Part shown: in pieces, positions 50,942 through 59,180 of the stretch | How positions within the stretch are numbered: the first letter of the stretch is position 1 | Layout of the letters: every line of letters starts with the position of its first letter | DNA from: Amycolatopsis marina | GTDB taxonomy: Bacteria > Actinomycetota > Actinomycetes > Mycobacteriales > Pseudonocardiaceae | NCBI RefSeq assembly: GCF_900111885.1 | Contig: NZ_FOKG01000001.1 | Location: 620,001 to 684,000, forward strand | Length of the DNA: 64,000 nucleotides | Direction: 5' to 3' | Notes under the pieces: generated by a model | The model's database searches: none | Told to the model about the DNA's origin: nothing | Seen by the model: only the letters and a program-made list of their open reading frames with translations | Made by a program: the position numbers and the translations under genes

Positions 50942-52267
50942 GTGGACAGATCGACATTTCCCCACGAGTTTCTGTGGGGCGTCTCCACGTCCGCCTTCCA
51001 GATCGAGGGCGCCACGCGGGAAGGGGGCCGGGGTACCTCCGTTTGGGACACTTTTGCCGCCACCCCGGGCAAGGTCGCCCGCGGCGAGCACGCGGACGTC
51101 GCCGCCGATCACTATCACCGGTACCAGGAGGACGTCGCGCTGCTGGCCGAGTTGGGCGTGGATGCCTACCGGATGTCCTTCGCTTGGCCCAGGATCCAGC
51201 CGGACGGCAAGGGCGCCCCGAACGCCGAGGGGCTCGATTTCTACGACCGGCTGATCGACGCGATCTGCGAGGCGGAGATCGCTCCCGTCGGGACCCTCTA
51301 TCACTGGGACACTCCGCAGCCGCTCGAAGACGCAGGAGGCTGGCTGGTCCGAGACACCGCCGAACGGTTCGCGGAGTACGCGTCGATCGTCGGCGAGCGG
51401 TTCGCAGACCGTGTGCACATGTGGATTCCGCTCAACGAACCGATGGTGACGTCGATCTACGGCTACGCCATCGGGGAGTACGCACCGGGCAAAACCCTGT
51501 TGCTTGACGCGATCCCCACGGCGCACCACCAGAACGTCGCACACGGTCTTGCCGTGCGCGCGTTGCGCGCGGCCGGAGCAGGCAGCATCGGTACCGCGAA
51601 CAACCACAGTCCGGTGTGGACAACAGGTGACAGTGCGGACGACCGTGGTGCCGCCAGCTGGTTGGACGCCCTGATCAACCGGCTCTACGCGGATCCGGTG
51701 CTGCTCGGGACCTATCCGCCCGAAATGGAACCGCATCTGCCGGAACGGTATGCGGACGATCTACCGGTCATCAGTGAAGAACTCGACTTCTACGGCGTGA
51801 ACTACTACGAGCCACAGGGCGTTTCCGCCCCTGGGCCGGGAAACCCGCTGCCGTTCGAACTCCGCCCGGTCGAGGGTTACCCGATGACGACGAACGACTC
51901 GCCTGTGGTGCCGCACGCCCTGCGCGAACTGCTGGTGTCGATGCACGAGCGCTACGCCGCGGCCCTGCCGCCGATCTACATCACCGAGAACGGATGCAGC
52001 ACCGCCGACGAGGTGGCTGACGACGGTCACGTGCACGACCCCGATCGTGTCGAGTTCCTGGCTGGCCACCTGCGCGCGTTACGCTTCGCCATGGACGACG
52101 GCGTGGACGTGCGGGGCTACTTCGTCTGGTCTCTGATGGACAACTTCGAATGGTCGAAGGGGTACGCCCCACGCTTCGGCCTGGTCCACATCGATTACGC
52201 GACCCAGCGGCGCACGCCGAAGGACTCCTTCGACTGGTACCGCCGACTGGTACGCGACGGTGGCTGA
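50942..52267 (+). CDS. family GH1 beta-glucosidase
   Basis: A 441-residue cytosolic glycoside hydrolase with a TIM barrel. The start FPHEFLWGVSTSAFQIEGA is a GH1 signature; the acid/base Glu166 is in IPLNEPMV and the nucleophile Glu349 in YITENG. The Gln/His/Trp substrate residues in QIEG, YHWDTP and NFEWSKGY are kept. It cleaves beta-linked glucose or other glycosides. GTG start. The MFS gene begins eight bases before its stop, and a TetR gene with an operator lies upstream, so this is a small regulated glycoside-use operon. Confidence 0.94.
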   Translation: MDRSTFPHEFLWGVSTSAFQIEGATREGGRGTSVWDTFAATPGKVARGEHADVAADHYHRYQEDVALLAELGVDAYRMSFAWPRIQPDGKGAPNAEGLDFYDRLIDAICEAEIAPVGTLYHWDTPQPLEDAGGWLVRDTAERFAEYASIVGERFADRVHMWIPLNEPMVTSIYGYAIGEYAPGKTLLLDAIPTAHHQNVAHGLAVRALRAAGAGSIGTANNHSPVWTTGDSADDRGAASWLDALINRLYADPVLLGTYPPEMEPHLPERYADDLPVISEELDFYGVNYYEPQGVSAPGPGNPLPFELRPVEGYPMTTNDSPVVPHALRELLVSMHERYAAALPPIYITENGCSTADEVADDGHVHDPDRVEFLAGHLRALRFAMDDGVDVRGYFVWSLMDNFEWSKGYAPRFGLVHIDYATQRRTPKDSFDWYRRLVRDGG

Positions 52268-53519
52268 ACCTACGGCTGCGGTTCCGGTCGCCGATCCGGA
52301 CGCCGAACCTGTTTCGCCGGTGCGACCCAATTGGATATGCCTGCTGTTCGTGGCCAACGTCGGACTCTGGTTCGCGCTGATCACCCCCATCCAGGTGCTG
52401 CTGCCCAAACAGGCCGCGCTGCTCGACGCCGCCGACAAGGAACTGGTCTTCGGCGTCGTCACCGGAATCGGCGCACTCGTGTCCGCCGCCGTCACCCCGA
52501 TCGCCGGGATGGCCTCCGACCGCACCACCTCGCGTTTCGGTCGTCGTCATCCCTGGACGATCGGCGGAGCGCTGGCCAGTTCCGTCGGGTTCTTCGTGCT
52601 GGCGAACGCGGGCGACGTCGTGGTCATGACGCTGGGCTGGTGCATGGTGCAGGCGGGGCTGAACGCGACACTCGCGGCACTCACCGCGGCTCTGCCAGAC
52701 CGGGTTCCGGTGTTGCAGCGTGCCCGGGTGGCGGGAATCGTCGGCATCACCCAGATCATCGGCACACTCGCGGGCACGGTGGTCGTCACCATGCTGATCG
52801 CCGGGCTCGGCGGCGGGTACCTCGCCTGCGGCGTGGCGGTGATCGTCGGCGCGCTGTTGTTCGTCGTCCGCACCCCGGACACGGTGCTGCCGCGCGCGAT
52901 CGCCCCCAGCGAGTCTCTCGGTGCCGCGCTCCGCGGGATCTGGGTGTCGCCCCGCCGCCATCCCGACTTCGCCTGGGCCTGGGCCGGTCACTTCTGCGTC
53001 CAGGTCGGCAACGCGCTCGGCGTGATGTACCTGCTGTTCTTTCTGACGGATGTGGTGCGCCTGCCCGACCCGGACGCGGGGCTGTTGATCGCGATGAGCC
53101 TGTACGCCTCGGCCGTGCTGGTAGGAGCGGTGGTCACGGGGGCGTTGTCGGATCGCTCCGGCCGCCGCAAGCCGTATGTGGTCGTCGCGGTCCTGCTGAT
53201 GGGCGGTGCGTCCGTCCTGCTGGTGATCTGGCAGACCTGGGCCGTGACGATGGTCGCCGCGCTGACGCTCGGACTCGGCTTCGGCGTCTACGCCTCGGTC
53301 GGGCTGGCGCTGCTCACCCAGGTGCTGCCGGCCGCGTCAGCCAGGGCCAAGGATCTGGGAATCGTCAACATCTCGAACTCGCTGCCGCAGGTCATCGCGC
53401 CGTTGGTCGCCACGGTGGTCCTGGCCAACCTCGGCGGCTACCGCAGCCTCTACGCCGTTTCGGCAGTGGTCACCCTCGCCGCGGGCGTCCTGATCACCCG
53501 GGTGCGCACCGTTCGTTGA
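52260..53519 (+). CDS. MFS transporter, probably glycoside
   Basis: A 419-residue MFS transporter with 12 helices. TTSRFGRRHPWTIGGALAS is the motif A-like loop after helix 2, and DRSGRRKPYVVVAVLLM the matching loop after helix 8. GTG start overlapping the beta-glucosidase stop by eight bases, so translation is coupled. It probably imports a beta-glucoside for the GH1 enzyme, instead of the ABC system more usual in actinomycetes. The direction of transport cannot be set from sequence. Confidence 0.88.
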   Translation: MAEPTAAVPVADPDAEPVSPVRPNWICLLFVANVGLWFALITPIQVLLPKQAALLDAADKELVFGVVTGIGALVSAAVTPIAGMASDRTTSRFGRRHPWTIGGALASSVGFFVLANAGDVVVMTLGWCMVQAGLNATLAALTAALPDRVPVLQRARVAGIVGITQIIGTLAGTVVVTMLIAGLGGGYLACGVAVIVGALLFVVRTPDTVLPRAIAPSESLGAALRGIWVSPRRHPDFAWAWAGHFCVQVGNALGVMYLLFFLTDVVRLPDPDAGLLIAMSLYASAVLVGAVVTGALSDRSGRRKPYVVVAVLLMGGASVLLVIWQTWAVTMVAALTLGLGFGVYASVGLALLTQVLPAASARAKDLGIVNISNSLPQVIAPLVATVVLANLGGYRSLYAVSAVVTLAAGVLITRVRTVR

Positions 53520-53522
53520 ACG

Positions 53523-53543
53523 TCCCCAATGCCACATTGGGGA
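53523..53543 (+). terminator. hairpin after the MFS gene
   Basis: CCCCAATG and CATTGGGG pair perfectly around CCA, with one more T-A pair outside, four bases after the MFS stop. Likely terminator of the GH1-MFS operon. Confidence 0.75.
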
Positions 53544-53673
53544 ACTTCGCGACGCGGCTGCGCCTGACAACGGGGGACCGCGGGCTGTGTGGGATCGGCC
53601 TCGCTCCGCTCGGCGTGCAGGGCCCGCGGTGACTTCGCGACGCGGCTGCGCCTGACAACGGGGGACCGCGGGC
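53544..53673. repeat. 42-bp perfect direct repeat, two copies
   Basis: Bases 53544-53585 recur exactly at 53632-53673, 88 bases apart. Each copy starts ACTTCGCGACGCGGCTGCGC and ends ACCGCGGGC. The sequence between copies ends GCCCGCGGT, the complement of that end, so the first copy's 3' end can form a stem with it. No open frame explains the identity. Confidence 0.85.
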
Positions 53674-53872
53674 CGGTGCCGGTCGGGGGAGGGGGAGTGC
53701 AACGGCACCGGCCCGCGGAGTTCCGGGGCCGCCTTGTGGCGGAAAACCACAAGTTGCGTTTTGCAGTTGTCCGCCCAGCGGTCGTGATCATCAAGATAGC
53801 CGCGGATTGATGCCCCCGCTAGCGTTTGATGGAGGTTTTCTCGATTAATCGAGTCTTACTGCGGTGGGGGAT

Positions 53873-53921
53873 CTGGCGGTTGGCTCATCGCGCTCGGGGG
53901 TACGGATGAGCCAACCGCCAG
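53873..53921 (-). terminator. 17-bp stem-loop downstream of the small-gene pair
   Basis: CTGGCGGTTGGCTCATC (53873-53889) pairs perfectly with 53905-53921 around a 15-base loop. It lies about 70 bases past the 3' end of the leftward gene at 53991 and is probably its terminator. Confidence 0.7.
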
Positions 53922-53990
53922 CTGGTGGCGAGAGCTCGACGTCGGCCTGGGTCGGGGGAAGTCGGCCTGCCGAGCTCGCCGTCCGGGGAG

Positions 53991-54410
53991 TTACTGCACA
54001 GGGGCGACAGTGATGGCGTGGCGGGGTGCCGTCATCGCGTGCCGTCCCTGGGGTTGTGGTTCTGGCGTGCGCGAATGAACCGCAGTCGGGGCGGGGGTAC
54101 GCCTGCGGCTCTGCTTTCGCGCGTCCTGCTGTGGTGCCAGACCACCCGCTACGAGGTGTTCGTGGGCGACCTGCCACACCGAGCACGGCGCCTTGCACCG
54201 GTGCCAGCGTGTGGAACAGGTCGGACAGTCGCCGCGCTCGTCCGGCTCGTGTGCCCGCAGCATCGCCCGCCACCCCTCGGTCAGCCGAGGCAACTCGGAG
54301 CGGGCGACGGACACCAGTGACGGTGCGTCAGCACGTTGAGCTAGTTCGGAGAGCATGTCGAGGCGTTCCCACACCGCATTGCGGAGAACCTGCCCGAGGA
54401 TCTCGTCCAC
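53991..54410 (-). CDS. small Cys/His-rich protein of unknown function
   Basis: A 139-residue protein. The first 50 residues are a helical region with VWERLDMLSELAQRADAPSL. Then Cys62, Cys65, His70, Cys72, Cys76, His83 and His85 (DCPTCSTRWHRCKAPCSVWQ) form a cluster that looks like a zinc site. The Pro/Arg/Gln-rich tail after about residue 90 is probably disordered. I recall similar small proteins beside HTH regulators in actinomycetes, but not a function. GTG start 54410. Thirteen bases downstream of the 54424 gene on the same strand. Confidence 0.6.
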   Translation of the reverse strand: MDEILGQVLRNAVWERLDMLSELAQRADAPSLVSVARSELPRLTEGWRAMLRAHEPDERGDCPTCSTRWHRCKAPCSVWQVAHEHLVAGGLAPQQDARKQSRRRTPAPTAVHSRTPEPQPQGRHAMTAPRHAITVAPVQ

Positions 54411-54423
54411 CTGGAACTCACCG

Positions 54424-54708
54424 TTACCTTTCCGCCAGTTTGGCGGCTTCGTTGAGCGCGGCCCTGAGTTCGCCGAGCTGGCCTGAGGTCAATCGCGCTG
54501 TCTCGCCGGGCGGCCCAACCAGGACCACCTCGTTCTGGTCGACGAACACCGTCACACAGCGCTCCCTGCTGATCAGGTCGCCGCACTGGATCCGCCACAC
54601 CGGCTGTCCCTTCTCGTGCCGGCGCACATGCGACGCACGCGGGTCGGAGATGGCGGTGGACTGTCCCCCCAGCGCGGGGCGTGCGGTGTGTCCGTTCGTT
54701 CCGTTCAC
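54424..54708 (-). CDS. small conserved actinobacterial protein
   Basis: A 94-residue soluble protein with no recognised domain. It has GQPVWRIQCGDLISRERCVT, a short beta-rich segment FVDQNEVVLVGPPGE and a C-terminal helix LTSGQLGELRAALNEAAKLA. The GTG at 54708 has GGAGGG seven bases upstream; the frame is open to 54786 but the first part is less likely translated. Probably co-transcribed with the Cys/His-rich gene downstream and divergent from the NsdA-like regulator. Confidence 0.6.
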   Translation of the reverse strand: MNGTNGHTARPALGGQSTAISDPRASHVRRHEKGQPVWRIQCGDLISRERCVTVFVDQNEVVLVGPPGETARLTSGQLGELRAALNEAAKLAER

Positions 54709-55013
54709 CCGAGAGCCCTCCGTTGCAAGTACGGATCTCGCGACGGTCGCGGTACGTCCGACTGTGATCGAGTCCACGAACTTCACGGCTCCTTCCGCTC
54801 TCGGGTCATGCGCCCTTACCTTCGTCGCTCTCCGTGATCGCGGTCCGTATTGAGTCGCTCACGGAGAACTAGGAACTACATTGCGACGAAACCAACGCCG
54901 AAAGAAGGTCCGGCGCGCGTCATAGCGGCGACCGGACCTGGTTCCACGTTAAGCGGTCGGTGAAGTTCTGCCGGGCCGATCAGACTCAACAAAACGGGTT
55001 TCGCGCGGTTGAA

Positions 55014-55025
55014 TAGGCATGCCTA
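55014..55025. promoter_or_regulatory. perfect palindrome upstream of the HTH/TPR regulator
   Basis: TAGGCATGCCTA is a perfect 12-bp inverted repeat; it extends to GAATAGGCATGCCTACTC with one mismatched pair. It lies 39 bases before the regulator start, where an autoregulatory operator or a repressor overlapping the promoter would be expected. Confidence 0.5.
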
Positions 55026-55064
55026 CTCTGCTGAAGACGCCCAAGGGACTGTGAGGGTGCGCAC

Positions 55065-56447
55065 ATGGATCACCACGCCGCGAGTGCTGACCGCCAGGTC
55101 AGCCCTGTGAAACGGGACGCATGGGACGACCGGGAGATGCGGGACGCCCTTGCTGCCCGGGACATCAGTTCGGTCTACCGACTGTTGCGCAAGCACGGGA
55201 TCTCGCAGCGCCAGATCGCCGCGATGACCGGTCAGTCACAGTCCGAGGTGTCGGAGATCCTCAAGGGTCGTCAGGTCATGGCGTACGACGTGCTCGCCAG
55301 GATCGCCGACGGCCTTGGCGTGCCCAGAGGATTCATGGGCCTCGCCTACGACGAGGCCACGGCGGTTCAGGTCGTCGGTGCTGCCGACGATCAGCAGGCT
55401 GAGGAGGACGAGTCGGTGAAACGGCGGAAGTTCCTCGCGCACGCCGCCCAGGTGACGATGGGAGCAGCGGTCTTCGGGCCGAGCTCCGAGGCCTGGGCGG
55501 CGAGTCCGGCGAGGACGCCCGCGCCGGGACGTATCGGGATGACCGACGTCCGGCAGGTGGAAGCAGCGACCCGGGCGCTGCGCGCTCTCGACTACCAGTA
55601 CGGCGGGGGGTTCTGCCGCGACGCGGTGGTGGCCCAGTTGTCCTGGGGGCAGCAGATGCTGCAAGCCAACGGTGCTGAACTCGTGAAGTCCCGGTTGTAC
55701 GTGGCACTGGCCGACCTGCACAGCCTGGCCGGCTGGACCTCGTTCGACACCGGACTCTTCGACTCCGCACGTGGCCACTTCGCCAATGCCCTCGACCTCG
55801 CCAAGCAGGGCGACAACCACCCGCTCGTCGCGAACGTGCTCTACCGGATGGGCCGGGTGTACCTGCACCAGGAGGCCCCGAACGACGCCCTCAAGTTGTT
55901 CCAGCTGGGGCAGATCGCCGCGCAGGAGTCCGGGTCCGAACTGGCGGTGGCGGTGCTCTGCGCCAACGAGGCCTGGGCCTACGCGATGATGGAGAACGAC
56001 GAGCAGGCCGTGAAACTCCTCGGCCGGGCCAAGGACGAGTTCGCCCGCGCGGACCTGGCCAACGCCGAGTCCTGGGTGCGGTTCTTCAACGAGACCGACG
56101 TGCATGCCATGGTCGGCACGGTGCACACCGTGCTCGCCCAGAAGGTGGACGTCCGGCACACGAAGTACGCGATTCCGGCGCTGACCAGGGCTGTTGACGC
56201 CTATGGCGACGACATGGCGCGCAGCAAGACGTTCAACCTCAGCGCACTGGCCACCAACCACCTGCTCGAGGGCGACATCGACCACGGCGCGAAGGTCGGT
56301 GGCAAGGCGCTGGACAGTGCGGAAGGACTCAAGTCGGTCCGGGTCAAGGACCGGATGGAGCCGATGCGGGAAGAGGCGGATCGCAGGCGCAACAACCCTG
56401 ACGCGCGCGATCTCGTCGACCGGATCAACGCGATCTTCGCCGCATAG
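55065..56447 (+). CDS. HTH/TPR regulator (NsdA-like)
   Basis: A 460-residue regulator. An XRE-type helix-turn-helix lies at about 33-91 (VYRLLRKHGISQRQIAAMTG, QSEVSEILKG). A stretch RRKFLAHAAQVTMGAAVFG follows at 120-138, an odd twin-Arg, hydrophobic segment in the middle of the chain. The rest is helical TPR-type repeats (LYRMGRVYLHQEAPNDALKL and others). This layout matches Streptomyces NsdA, a negative regulator of sporulation and antibiotic production, and related actinomycete TPR regulators. Ligand unknown. ATG start; a palindromic site is upstream. Confidence 0.85.
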   Translation: MDHHAASADRQVSPVKRDAWDDREMRDALAARDISSVYRLLRKHGISQRQIAAMTGQSQSEVSEILKGRQVMAYDVLARIADGLGVPRGFMGLAYDEATAVQVVGAADDQQAEEDESVKRRKFLAHAAQVTMGAAVFGPSSEAWAASPARTPAPGRIGMTDVRQVEAATRALRALDYQYGGGFCRDAVVAQLSWGQQMLQANGAELVKSRLYVALADLHSLAGWTSFDTGLFDSARGHFANALDLAKQGDNHPLVANVLYRMGRVYLHQEAPNDALKLFQLGQIAAQESGSELAVAVLCANEAWAYAMMENDEQAVKLLGRAKDEFARADLANAESWVRFFNETDVHAMVGTVHTVLAQKVDVRHTKYAIPALTRAVDAYGDDMARSKTFNLSALATNHLLEGDIDHGAKVGGKALDSAEGLKSVRVKDRMEPMREEADRRRNNPDARDLVDRINAIFAA

Positions 56448-56545
56448 CGCGCGGACTTCGCCGGGGGGCAGTAATCGCCGAATCGGTCCCAGATGGCCGC
56501 TTCACCAGGGAGAAACTGGACTACGCGCTGGAGCAGGCCTGTGCG

Positions 56546-57376
56546 ATGGTCGGATTGGACGCGCGCGGCGCCACCCTGCTGAGGTTCACCAACAACGCCG
56601 TTTACGCACTGGCCGCCGAGCCCGTGGTGGTGCGCATCGTCGGCTCCAGGAAGCTGCGCTACCGGGCGCACAAGACGGTGACCGTTGCCAGGTACTTCGC
56701 CGAACACGGCGTCCCTGCCATCGAACTCCTGCCGGATCTGCAGCAGCCGCTCCAGGTCGGCGAGCACCTGGTCACCTTCTGGCGGAGGGTGCGCCACACC
56801 GATCGCGCGCCCACCGCTGCCGATCTGGCCCGTTTGCTGCGCAAGGTGCACGCACTGCCGCCTCCGGCCGGCATCGTCTCCTGGTCGCCACTGGACGACG
56901 TGCGGGACCGGGTGGCCGACGCCGAGGAACTCGATCCGGGGGACCGCCGCTTCCTGCTCGACCGCTGCGTGGAGGTGGAGGCGGCGATCTCCCGCCTCGA
57001 GTTCGCACTGCCGGCCGCGCTCGTGCATGGCGACGCACATCCCGGCAACGTCATCGTCGGCCCGGACGGGCCCGTGCTCTGCGATTTCGACTCCTCCTGC
57101 GCCGGCCCTCCCGAATGGGACCTGACCCCGCTGGCGGTAGGCCAGGAGCGCTTCGGTGATCCGGCTGGCCGCTACCGCATGCTGGTCGACGCCTACGGCT
57201 TCGATGTAACGAAATGGGCCGGATATGCGGTACTCAGGGCAGCGCGTGAACTCAAGCTGACAACGAGTGTCCTGCCGATCCTGCGCAGCCATCCCGGAGT
57301 CCGTGCGGAGTTGCGCAGGCGGCTGGAGGACCTACGCGCCGGACGCACTGGAACACGCTGGGCACGTTTCCGGTGA
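56546..57376 (+). CDS. phosphotransferase of the APH/choline-kinase fold
   Basis: A 276-residue kinase of the aminoglycoside phosphotransferase family. The catalytic loop is VHGDAHPGNVIV, the metal-binding Asp is in LCDFDSS, and the Lys/ATP strand is near EPVVVRIVGSRKL. It phosphorylates a small molecule; the substrate is unknown. The ATG at 56546 is the first normal start, but in-frame sequence before it (back to about 56492) looks coding and no ATG, GTG or TTG is there, so a rare start (CTG or ATC) or a slightly later true start is possible. It is 99 bases after the HTH/TPR gene. Confidence 0.75.
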   Translation: MVGLDARGATLLRFTNNAVYALAAEPVVVRIVGSRKLRYRAHKTVTVARYFAEHGVPAIELLPDLQQPLQVGEHLVTFWRRVRHTDRAPTAADLARLLRKVHALPPPAGIVSWSPLDDVRDRVADAEELDPGDRRFLLDRCVEVEAAISRLEFALPAALVHGDAHPGNVIVGPDGPVLCDFDSSCAGPPEWDLTPLAVGQERFGDPAGRYRMLVDAYGFDVTKWAGYAVLRAARELKLTTSVLPILRSHPGVRAELRRRLEDLRAGRTGTRWARFR

Positions 57377-57564
57377 CTCTGTGCTCGCACGGGGACGGGT
57401 TTCCGTGACGTTCGGCGACAAGAACTGACCGTTCGTCGTTTGTGGTGCGCGCATTCTCGAAGGGTTATTAATTCGGCCCGACTAATCACCCCGGTTGACG
57501 TAGTCGTTCCCCAAAAGTGCAACTTGCAGCTACTCACGGTCATTTCACACCGAACGAGCGTGAT

Positions 57565-58587
57565 TCACGACACGGGAGCACGGCTCAGTACGGCCGCGAA
57601 ACCGAACGCCAGCCCCATGACGGTCACCTCGAGCGTTGCCCAGGTCGCCAGTGCGGTCCGCTGGTGCCGGACGATTCGGGGCAGCAACCGCCAGCGGATG
57701 TGCGCGCCGAACAGCGCGATCAGTACGACGCAGGTGGTCTTCAGCAGCACCAGCAGTCCGTACGGCGTCCCGAGGAGCCCGGCGAACAACGTCACCTTCG
57801 GGTTCAACACGATCTCCACGATGCCGTTGAACAGGCCGGTCAGCGCCGTGAGCGCCAGGCAAACCGTCGCCAGCCTGGAGAACCGGGGCAGCGCGCGGGC
57901 GAGCAGTGTGCGGTTACCGAGCAGCAGGACCGCCATTGCGACGAGTCCGCCCGTCCAGGTCACCGCGCTCATGACGTGCAGTTCGACGGAGATCATCGTG
58001 TAGTCGCGAAAGGCCCAGTTCGACGCGTGCCCGGTGACCGGGAGCGGCAGTAGCGCGAACAGACCGAGCCCGATCCTCAGCTCGGCGGGAACCCGCTCGC
58101 CGAGCCGCAGCGAGACCGTCCCGAGCACGGCGTGGGCCAGCGCGAGCGCCGCGACGATCAGCAGTGCCTTGCCCGCGCCGACCGTCACGACGTAGTCCCA
58201 CACATCCAGGACGCCGATCGTGCTCGCCCGCGGCCGGAATTCCGCGGTCTGCAGGATCAGCATGACCAGGGCCAGCACCGACCACACCACCGCGCTGACC
58301 AGCGCCGCCTGCCGCGCCCGGAGCAGCACGGGTGCGGCCCGGCCGGGGCCCTCGCCGCCGACCAGTACCGGCAGCAGCGAAAACCCGACCGTGGCGACAG
58401 CCGCCAGGTTCAGCAGCACCCGGTTGATGCCGATGGCGGCCGAGACCACCTCGCTGACGTCCGCCACTCCCGGTATCGGCGCGGTCGCGGTGAGGGCGAC
58501 ACCGATGAGCGCACCGATGATCGCCGCCCCGACCAGGCCGAACGCGATGGAGTAGCGGACGCCGGAGGTGGTCCCGGCCTGGCTCAC
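57565..58587 (-). CDS. copD: CopD-family copper membrane protein
   Basis: A 340-residue protein with eight or so membrane helices. It has VTGHASNWAFRDYTMISVEL and HVMSAVTWTGGLVAMAVLLL, the CopD pattern with His residues near helix ends, and GAHIRWRLLPRIVRHQRT. It is thought to move copper across the membrane together with CopC. GTG start overlapping the copC stop (GTGA). Last gene of the copper operon. Confidence 0.88.
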   Translation of the reverse strand: MSQAGTTSGVRYSIAFGLVGAAIIGALIGVALTATAPIPGVADVSEVVSAAIGINRVLLNLAAVATVGFSLLPVLVGGEGPGRAAPVLLRARQAALVSAVVWSVLALVMLILQTAEFRPRASTIGVLDVWDYVVTVGAGKALLIVAALALAHAVLGTVSLRLGERVPAELRIGLGLFALLPLPVTGHASNWAFRDYTMISVELHVMSAVTWTGGLVAMAVLLLGNRTLLARALPRFSRLATVCLALTALTGLFNGIVEIVLNPKVTLFAGLLGTPYGLLVLLKTTCVVLIALFGAHIRWRLLPRIVRHQRTALATWATLEVTVMGLAFGFAAVLSRAPVS

Positions 58588-59180
58588 TCGGCGTTCCGTC
58601 CCATGCGGAGCGCCAATGTCAGCCCGACACCGAGCAGAACGACCGCGGCCGCGATCCACACCCAGATAGGCACGCCACCGGAGTCGGTGTCACCTTCTGC
58701 GCTGCCGGGGTCAGCGTTCTCCGCCCCGGGATCGGCGCCCGCGGCCGAAGCGCTCGCGCCCGCCGCGGGTGTTCCGGTTCCCGCTGTGGTGAGCGTGAAC
58801 CGGATCTTCTCCTGCACCGAGTGCCCGTCGGCCGACAGAATCCGGAAGCCCAGCGTGTACTCACCCGCGGGGCCGAGCGGCCGCAGTGGTGCGGTCACCA
58901 CGTTCTCCTGGACCTCGACCGGTCCCTCGGTCCACTGGCCCCCGTCCGGACCGGTCACCGCCACCTGGTTGACGTCGGCGTCCTGCACGTACTGGTCGAA
59001 GGTCAGCGTGACCTGGTCCGGACCGGCGTCCAGCTGCGCCCCGTCCTCGGGATCCGAGGAGATCAGCACGTTGTGCGCCGACGCGGGACCGGCGCCTGCC
59101 AGCAGTGCGAACATCGTGATTGCGACGGCGACCAGTGTGGCGAAACCGCGCCTTCCGCCCCGGCTCAGCGTGCGACTCAC
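58584..59180 (-). CDS. copC: CopC-family copper-binding protein
   Basis: A 198-residue exported protein. The signal peptide ends ASA, so the mature chain starts HNVLISSDPEDGAQLDAGPD with an N-terminal His that is the usual Cu(II) ligand. The CopC beta-sandwich has TLTFDQYVQDADVNQVAV and FRILSADGHSVQEKI, giving the second metal His. A Gly/Ala/Asp-rich linker and a C-terminal helix anchor it to the membrane, unlike free periplasmic CopC. GTG start overlaps the ycnI stop. Confidence 0.9.
   Translation of the reverse strand: MSRTLSRGGRRGFATLVAVAITMFALLAGAGPASAHNVLISSDPEDGAQLDAGPDQVTLTFDQYVQDADVNQVAVTGPDGGQWTEGPVEVQENVVTAPLRPLGPAGEYTLGFRILSADGHSVQEKIRFTLTTAGTGTPAAGASASAAGADPGAENADPGSAEGDTDSGGVPIWVWIAAAVVLLGVGLTLALRMGRNAE

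Larger units (their letters stand above)
53520..53990. other. 471-bp intergenic region without a gene
   Basis: Holds, in order, the MFS terminator hairpin, the two 42-bp repeats, a 14-bp perfect palindrome CTCGATTAATCGAG at 53840-53853, and a 17-base stem-loop at 53873-53921. No open frame with normal codon use is present. The frames that cross it are short shadows of the repeats. Confidence 0.75.

Noticed and set aside
53520..53990. Insertion sequence remnant
   Set aside because: No transposase fragment or terminal inverted repeat with a target duplication; the direct repeat and hairpins do not bound a gene.
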